41,130 nucleotides of DNA. It comes from an uncultured Bacteroidota bacterium. Lineage in GTDB: Bacteria; Bacteroidota; Bacteroidia; Bacteroidales; GCA-2748055. How positions within the stretch are numbered: position 1 is the stretch's first letter; every line of letters begins with the position of its first letter. The notes under the pieces are model-generated. The model saw nothing but the letters and a program-made list of their open reading frames with translations. It had not been told where the DNA came from and did no database searches. The translations under genes were made by a program, and so were the position numbers. The DNA lies in NCBI GenBank assembly GCA_937129385.1, contig CAKZNC010000172.1, positions 1 to 41,130 of the forward strand. Direction: 5' to 3'. Below are positions 37,101 to 41,130 of the stretch, piece by piece.

Positions 37101-38268
37101 CAATCTGTTGCGTTTTAATGTTGTACACTGAAACTCCCCGCCTGGTACCGATCAGTATTTGCTCATCGCTGTAATGACTGATATCCATCACATAATCGTC
37201 TTTTAAACCATCACCTTGATCATAGTTTAAAAAGAGGCCTTTACTGTAGGAGAACTTATCGATTCCTTTTTCGGCGGTTGCAAACCATATATTGTTAAAA
37301 TCATCTTCATACATTTCAATCACCCAGTTACTGCTAATGCTTTCCGGGAATAACGGGTGATTCTGATAGTTTTCTATTATCCTTTTATTATTTTTTTGAG
37401 TGATCCGGAAAACGCCCTCATTGGTTGAGCTCATCCAGAGGTTTCCATTTGAATCTGACAGAATTGATGTAACAACAGATTCGATTTTAAATTCAGACTT
37501 CGGAATCATTTCAACCGAATCACCTGCATATGCCAGTGAAAATTCGTGCACCGTCGAGCTAAATGATAGCCATAGATTGTTTTTATCATCAATTTCGATG
37601 GTCCGGAGTATTCTGGATGCAAGATAAGTGGGCATCTCAAGTGAAAAATTGAGAAAATCCTTTTGATAGCAAATCAGACCATTGGAAGAGGCCAGCCAGA
37701 TATACCCTGAGTGATCCTCAACTATATCGTAAAACATCACATGTTTTCTACTGCTGTTAGATATATAGGAGAGACTTTTATGAAATCCGGTATTAAAATC
37801 AATCACATAAACAAAACTTCTGTCGGTTAAGATCCAAAGTCGATTGTTGGAGTCTTCGAACATCCTGACCACGGTAATCACATTCTCAATATTCTCAAAC
37901 TTTAATTCTTCAAATACCTCCAGCTCGGAATTATACACGCAAATCCCACGTTCTGTGCCAATCAACAACTTTCCTGAACTATGCTCAAATATGCATCGAA
38001 TCCTGTTGTTTATCAAGCTTTTTGAGTCATCCGGAATATGTTTAAATACTTTGAAATTTTTACCATCAAATCGATTTAAGCCATCAAATGTTCCAACCCA
38101 TAAAAAGCCCTTGCTGTCATTATAAAAACAACTCGCCCCTAAATGAGACAATCCATCTCTGATAGTATAGTTTTTAAATTTAACGTGCGGATCAGATTCA
38201 AAGCTGAACGCATCCACTGCGAAAAGCAGAAACGCAAGACAGATAATATGATACCGATTAATTCTCAC
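34150..38268 (-). CDS. Hybrid two-component system regulator (HTCS)
   Basis: This 1372-residue inner-membrane regulator senses a periplasmic oligosaccharide and activates PUL genes. In order: signal peptide (1-22), Reg_prop beta-propeller repeats (about 25-720, many GxLWVGT-type blades), Y_Y_Y domain (about 735-800), membrane helix (about 803-826), HisKA with H862 in NVSHEFKTP, HATPase (about 960-1075, N-box LLSNAFKF), receiver with D1170 in IVSDVMMPGMDG, and an AraC-type helix-turn-helix (about 1265-1370). All key residues are present. It is the likely master regulator of the locus. It is divergent from the second GH97 and upstream of the GH97-sulfatase pair, with 249 bases between. Confidence 0.96.
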   Translation of the reverse strand: MRINRYHIICLAFLLFAVDAFSFESDPHVKFKNYTIRDGLSHLGASCFYNDSKGFLWVGTFDGLNRFDGKNFKVFKHIPDDSKSLINNRIRCIFEHSSGKLLIGTERGICVYNSELEVFEELKFENIENVITVVRMFEDSNNRLWILTDRSFVYVIDFNTGFHKSLSYISNSSRKHVMFYDIVEDHSGYIWLASSNGLICYQKDFLNFSLEMPTYLASRILRTIEIDDKNNLWLSFSSTVHEFSLAYAGDSVEMIPKSEFKIESVVTSILSDSNGNLWMSSTNEGVFRITQKNNKRIIENYQNHPLFPESISSNWVIEMYEDDFNNIWFATAEKGIDKFSYSKGLFLNYDQGDGLKDDYVMDISHYSDEQILIGTRRGVSVYNIKTQQIENVWFDDAEFENKNIQVSQIHKDNSGYLWFGISGGIYFLSPGSQSKPTLLNYSENPLPLRYIESIAEDNFGNIWVGTVSGIIRLSFDERPVISDVLDFNSRADGIAHNASVFVLYNDPVDNSLWMGTLYNGLYHIIINGKEKNVNDFKIIHYAYKPGRPESLRSNFVSAILRTEDGDLWVGTEGGGLSRLKNNHMDSGFVHYAEKDGLSNNSIKSIIEGKKGKIYLGTNYKLDVFDPDNESFIYYDVQDGLKSDFFTKAALKLPNDEIAFGGNKGISVFDPADAELETPIPSPEFGDFLLSYKKVYPGQMLDGNEVLSKSLSHTDELKLKYFQNTFSIELLGIGFDKPEDSYYRYRLNNYDRDWIYTKPINNMAAYANVPPGEYHFEFNVSNDKNEWSDTTKQISIKVVPPFWKTGWAIGLYILVISGILVLVFIILLNIERLKSAVKLEQLDKEKEKEVNDIKLKFFTNVSHEFKTPVTLILGPVENLIREFKEGNRIRYNLLMIHEQANYLLRLVNQLLEFRKVEKESLKLKCLERDIVSFTRTIVKSFNSTAFEKSIQYDFHPSEDKIMVWFDPAKLEMIIYNLLSNAFKFTPKGGSVAIGIEMTETKVTIKVTDSGQGISKEELSMIFERFYQSKSAGNLHGTGIGLTLSKSLALLHHGDLIAESEPGEGAAFILVLPLGKEHLAIEEIMEGNPQILEEFVIEQDTDSPGHDTSEVPEELVEVTNESPTLLLIEDNFKLKAYLEGILREHYNVISTDNGNDGFTLACTKMPDLIVSDVMMPGMDGVQLLKKLKNETCTSHIPVILLTVKNEFDSYIKGLEIGADDYITKPFHVEHLLVRINNIIENRARLRIRYRRDYNDNSEDVKDSFSVKDNEFINTLYEIAEENLDNTAFSADSFSKSVFMSRTNFYKKLKALTDQTPGEFLRLYRIKRAKDLLSTGDYSVSQVTQLTGFKSRSNFYQCFKTIYGKLPTELIDKRK

Positions 38269-38531
38269 TGCTCCAATTTAGTCCTGATAATGCCTCACGG
38301 ATTAGGAGCACAATTTATAATTTTTTAATCAGGTATTATAGCACTGCACGACTTTAAAGTTTTACAACAGGCTGTATTGATTCATTTGCAAAAATGAGCC
38401 ACTGAATGAGGGGTTTATCACGAAAATAAACGTTGGAGTACAACAGAAATACAAAAACGAACAGTTTTCACATCTTTGTTCTGTTACTTCGTCAATTATC
38501 ATTCTGATTTAGCTAATATCAACAAATAGAA

Positions 38532-40472
38532 ATGCGCACAGTATTGTCAATTTCAATTTTTTTATTTCTTAGTGTTTCCGCAATTTTGTGTTCTTCATGC
38601 AAGCGGGAAGTTGTAATCAAAGCTCCCCACGGTTCATTGGTGCTTCATGTCAGCAACCCTGAAAACCGGCTTAAATACTGGGTAGAAAAGGATGGACAAG
38701 CGATCATCCACCCATCAGACCTTGGCCTGAGGAGTGAAAAATGGGATTTGTCTGCCGGGAGAATGGAAACTGTCGATCAAAAAGAGGTACACACCACGCT
38801 GGAACCTTTGTGGGGACCTTTTTCTAAAACTGAAATTTATTATCGCGAGGTGGTGATCCCCTTCATTTCGGAAGAGGGTATCAGCATGCAGATCGTGTTC
38901 AGGGTTTTTGAGGATGGTGTGGCATTCAGATATAATATTCCTGCGCAGCAGTCCATGGACAGCATCATCCTTACCGAAGATCTTTCGTCTTTCCAGTTCG
39001 GGCAGGATTTTACATGCTATGCGCTGGACAGCACAGACATAGAGAATACTAAAATTGCACCGGACAAATTGAAACGCACCTCGTTTTCACAATCACCCAT
39101 GCTGGTAAAAACAGAAAGCGAGTGGGTGGCGCTCAGTGAAGCATCCATCTATGATATGAGCATGATGTATTTTGTAAACCCAGGCAAAGAATCCGCAATG
39201 CGTGCCGATATTGGGATCTCCTGTTTGGCATTGCCTGCAAATACACCCTGGCGTGTGATTCAGGTAGGTAGTGTGGCAGGGGATTTCAGGGAATCTACCA
39301 TGATTGCCAGCCTGAATGAGCCGTGCGACAAAGAGGAGTTTTCTTGGGTAAGACCAGGTAAATGTCTCTGGGATCACAGGAATCTCGGGGATACAATCAA
39401 CGGCTTTGTATATGGTAAAGATGAGGCAACTATGAAGAGGCTTATCGATTTTGCTGCTGGGAATAACATTCGTTACCTGCTTATTGACGGTGGATGGTAT
39501 GCCGGGGATGGCCCCTTGTTTCCGCGTGAAGAACTCAATATCAAAGGGATTATTAACTATGCAAAAGATCAGGGCGTAGGAATAATTCTTTACGTTGACA
39601 AAAAGGAAGGGGCCATTGACTGGGACCTGCAGGAGGTCTTGCATGCCTTCAGGGAGTGGGGAGCCGCAGGAATTAAATACGGATTCCTGAGTAATGAATA
39701 TGGCTTTAATAAAGGCCATCTCGACAGGCAGGCTTACGTCAAGGCTACCCGAGAAATTGTCAGGTTGTGCGCTGAAGAACACATGCTTTTGAATTTTCAC
39801 GATCGTCCGGTACAGCTTGGTGGGGAACACGTTACCTGGCCAAACATGGTCACAATCGAGTATTGTCATGCGCAACAGGACGGACGACCAACACCGGGAA
39901 GAAGAAAGGTGGAACCGCACATGATGGTTTCTGTCCCATTTATCAATGGTCTTCATGGTCCGCTTGACATGACCAATGGTTTTTATGATCTTGAACATCT
40001 TCAAAACAGGACAAAAACGGACCCGCTCGGGATCAACAGCACTGCAGCAGGTGAAACGGCACGTTGCATGATCTATTATTCCCCAATGCTGATCCTGGGT
40101 GACAATGGAGACGAATACGCGCGCAAGGGTGACCTGTTTGAATTCATCAGGAAAATGCCCGATACCTGGGATGAAACCAGGGTATTGAAAGGGTTTCCGG
40201 GAGATTTCATAATTATGGCCAGAAGGACCGGGAGCAACTGGTTCGTGGCAGGAATTACCGATGAGGAAGAAAGGGAGTTCAGTATTCCTCTTGATTTTCT
40301 GGGAACAGGAGAATATGAGGCTACCATTTATGCTGATGATGAAGATACCCATTATCAAACCCGCAAGGAATCCTATAAAATCAGGAAGATTACCGGAACG
40401 AGAGAATCTGCTGTGAATGTTGTCATGGCCCCGGGAGGTGGCTTTTGCATGACATTGGAAAATACTTTATGA
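38532..40472 (+). CDS. Divergent GH97-like protein with altered catalytic positions
   Basis: This 646-residue GH97 fold protein has a lipoprotein-like signal (SAILCSSC). The N-terminal sandwich (VVIPFISEEGISMQIVFRVFEDGVAFRYN), barrel entry (SWVRPGKCLWDH, YLLIDGGWYAG) and HGPLDMTNGFYD match the family. By hand alignment to the GH97 at 31921, the nucleophile position is G384 (GIKYGFL), the SusB-base position is D424 (NFHDRPVQ), and the acid/base position is Q449, beside D450. About 9 residues are inserted before D424. It may be an inverting enzyme using D424, a sugar-binding pseudoenzyme, or a new GH97 branch. It is divergent from the HTCS gene across 263 bases and probably regulated by it. Confidence 0.85.
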   Translation: MRTVLSISIFLFLSVSAILCSSCKREVVIKAPHGSLVLHVSNPENRLKYWVEKDGQAIIHPSDLGLRSEKWDLSAGRMETVDQKEVHTTLEPLWGPFSKTEIYYREVVIPFISEEGISMQIVFRVFEDGVAFRYNIPAQQSMDSIILTEDLSSFQFGQDFTCYALDSTDIENTKIAPDKLKRTSFSQSPMLVKTESEWVALSEASIYDMSMMYFVNPGKESAMRADIGISCLALPANTPWRVIQVGSVAGDFRESTMIASLNEPCDKEEFSWVRPGKCLWDHRNLGDTINGFVYGKDEATMKRLIDFAAGNNIRYLLIDGGWYAGDGPLFPREELNIKGIINYAKDQGVGIILYVDKKEGAIDWDLQEVLHAFREWGAAGIKYGFLSNEYGFNKGHLDRQAYVKATREIVRLCAEEHMLLNFHDRPVQLGGEHVTWPNMVTIEYCHAQQDGRPTPGRRKVEPHMMVSVPFINGLHGPLDMTNGFYDLEHLQNRTKTDPLGINSTAAGETARCMIYYSPMLILGDNGDEYARKGDLFEFIRKMPDTWDETRVLKGFPGDFIIMARRTGSNWFVAGITDEEEREFSIPLDFLGTGEYEATIYADDEDTHYQTRKESYKIRKITGTRESAVNVVMAPGGGFCMTLENTL

Positions 40473-40619
40473 CTATGGAGTATCAGGGAATGTTGAATGT
40501 AGATCGAATGTCACAAGGATCACATTTCTGCCTTGGTTATAGTACCTGCGGATCAACTCTAGCTTCTCACTTCACATCGAATTCTACAATCAAAATTATA
40601 TATTCAAAATTCACCTGAG

Positions 40620-40916
40620 TTATTCCACCACCACGAAGATATCCTCATTGGGCTTTTTCATATAATACTGTTCCCGTGCGAATTTCTCGAGGTTCTCATC
40701 ATCGGTGGTGAGCTCATGCAGCCGTGTGGAGTCGCGTTTGATCTGCTCCCGGTAGTACTCTTTGTCATACTTGAGCTGGTTGAAGTTGCGGGAGAGCCTG
40801 ACCCTTTCCATGAGGCTGTACTGACTGAAAAACGAAATCCATACGAGGAACCCCACGAGGGTGATCACGTATTTGTTCTTCATGTAGGGCCATATGAATT
40901 TCCAGAAGGATCTCAT
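40620..40916 (-). CDS. Septum formation initiator (DivIC/FtsB) family protein
   Basis: This 98-residue bitopic division protein has a short cytoplasmic N-terminus, one membrane helix (about 16-33, VITLVGFLVWISFF), a charged coiled coil (about 35-72) and the conserved C-terminal LEKFAREQYYMKKPNEDIFVV. FtsB/DivIC proteins bind FtsL and FtsQ partners to regulate septal wall synthesis. Its base composition is closer to the left core block than to the PUL. A TAATTTTA box lies just before its start on the minus strand, one base from the promoter consensus. No partner division gene is in the window. Confidence 0.93.
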   Translation of the reverse strand: MRSFWKFIWPYMKNKYVITLVGFLVWISFFSQYSLMERVRLSRNFNQLKYDKEYYREQIKRDSTRLHELTTDDENLEKFAREQYYMKKPNEDIFVVVE

Positions 40917-40968
40917 GCGGTAAAATTAGCGAAATCCTGCGGGAAAGAAAGAGGAAGTTTTAAACAGG

Positions 40969-41130
40969 GACTCGCTGCGCTCGTCGGGGGTTAACCGCGG
41001 AGTGGCGCAGAGTTTTCGCAGAGTATATAGTTAAGCCGATGCGTCGCGCACTTCGCATTGATTCGCTCCGCTCATGGGGGTTAACCGCGGAGTGGCGCAG
41101 AGTTTTCGCAGAGTATATAGTTAAGCCGAT
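40969..41130. repeat. Tandem 55-bp repeats of the CGC(A/G)GAG family
   Basis: Two identical 55-base copies (40986-41040 and 41076-41130) begin GGGGGTTAACCGCGGAGT and end TTAAGCCGAT, repeating at a 90-base period. The 15 or so bases before each copy are also similar (CTCGCTGCGCTCGTC and TTCGCTCCGCTCAT). Inside each copy CGCGGAG and CGCAGAG units recur at 10-11 bases. The array runs off the window. The units match those at 5498-5615 in the same orientation. Confidence 0.95.

Noticed and set aside
38269-38531. CATCTTTG (38471-38478) as promoter of the divergent GH97
   Set aside because: It is one base from TAnnTTTG but no TTTG stands at the required distance upstream, so it was not listed as a feature.
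39093-40358. Long minus-strand open frame (421 codons) opposite the second GH97
   Set aside because: It is antisense to a gene with clear family motifs, has no recognisable domain, and its cysteine/histidine-rich composition is typical of a shadow frame.
40986-41130. CRISPR-like spacing: two 55-base repeats separated by 35 bases
   Set aside because: There are only two visible copies, the intervening bases resemble the lead-in of copy 1 so they are not unique spacers, the unit belongs to the CGCAGAG repeat family, and no cas gene is present.

Overview
The window looks like chromosomal DNA of a Bacteroidota member, probably class Bacteroidia and probably marine or sediment-living. The evidence is a PorP/SprF protein and two type IX secretion (T9SS) C-terminal tails, two SusC/SusD pairs, a one-protein hybrid two-component system, sulfatases, two GH97 enzymes, and promoter boxes of the form TAnnTTTG. 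The lineage below class level is inference. No rRNA, tRNA or CRISPR array was seen.

Left block (1-6220), more GC-rich and housekeeping in character: a heptamer tandem repeat (1-71), a PorP/SprF protein, an inverted-repeat cassette carrying a four-helix-bundle (S23/IVP family) gene (1360-1879), an OmpH/Skp-like chaperone, a family 2-like glycosyltransferase, pruA, and a second inverted-repeat cassette carrying a GxxExxY (PD-(D/E)XK-like) gene (5519-6156). A minus-strand terminator at 6181-6218 closes the block.

Central block (6307-40472): a polysaccharide utilisation locus (PUL) of about 34 kb. It holds a minus-strand beta-helix T9SS cargo protein, a small AraC-type regulator with a collapsed receiver domain, a tandem beta-helix T9SS cargo protein, a LacZ-type GH2, SusC1-SusD1-SusC2-SusD2, a DUF1735-type surface lipoprotein, an S1 sulfatase and a GH36/GH27-like glycosidase, all rightward. 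A leftward set follows: hybrid two-component regulator, retaining-type GH97, lipoprotein S1 sulfatase. A divergent GH97 with altered catalytic positions runs rightward from the regulator's far side. Together these predict uptake and exo-trimming of a sulfated glycan with alpha- and beta-linked galactose-like residues. No recognised endo-acting enzyme is present, so the beta-helix proteins are the candidates for backbone attack or binding. The substrate is inferred, not shown.

Right block (40620-41130): a DivIC/FtsB-type division protein, then 55-bp direct repeats of the same TTAACCGC(A/G)GAGT family that surrounds the GxxExxY gene. The PUL is therefore bracketed by related repeats and sits between more GC-rich core-like genes, which suggests it is an inserted island.

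The points most worth a second look are the two small inverted-repeat single-gene cassettes, the GH97 paralogue with swapped catalytic residues, and the AraC regulator whose receiver has lost its phospho-acceptor segment.
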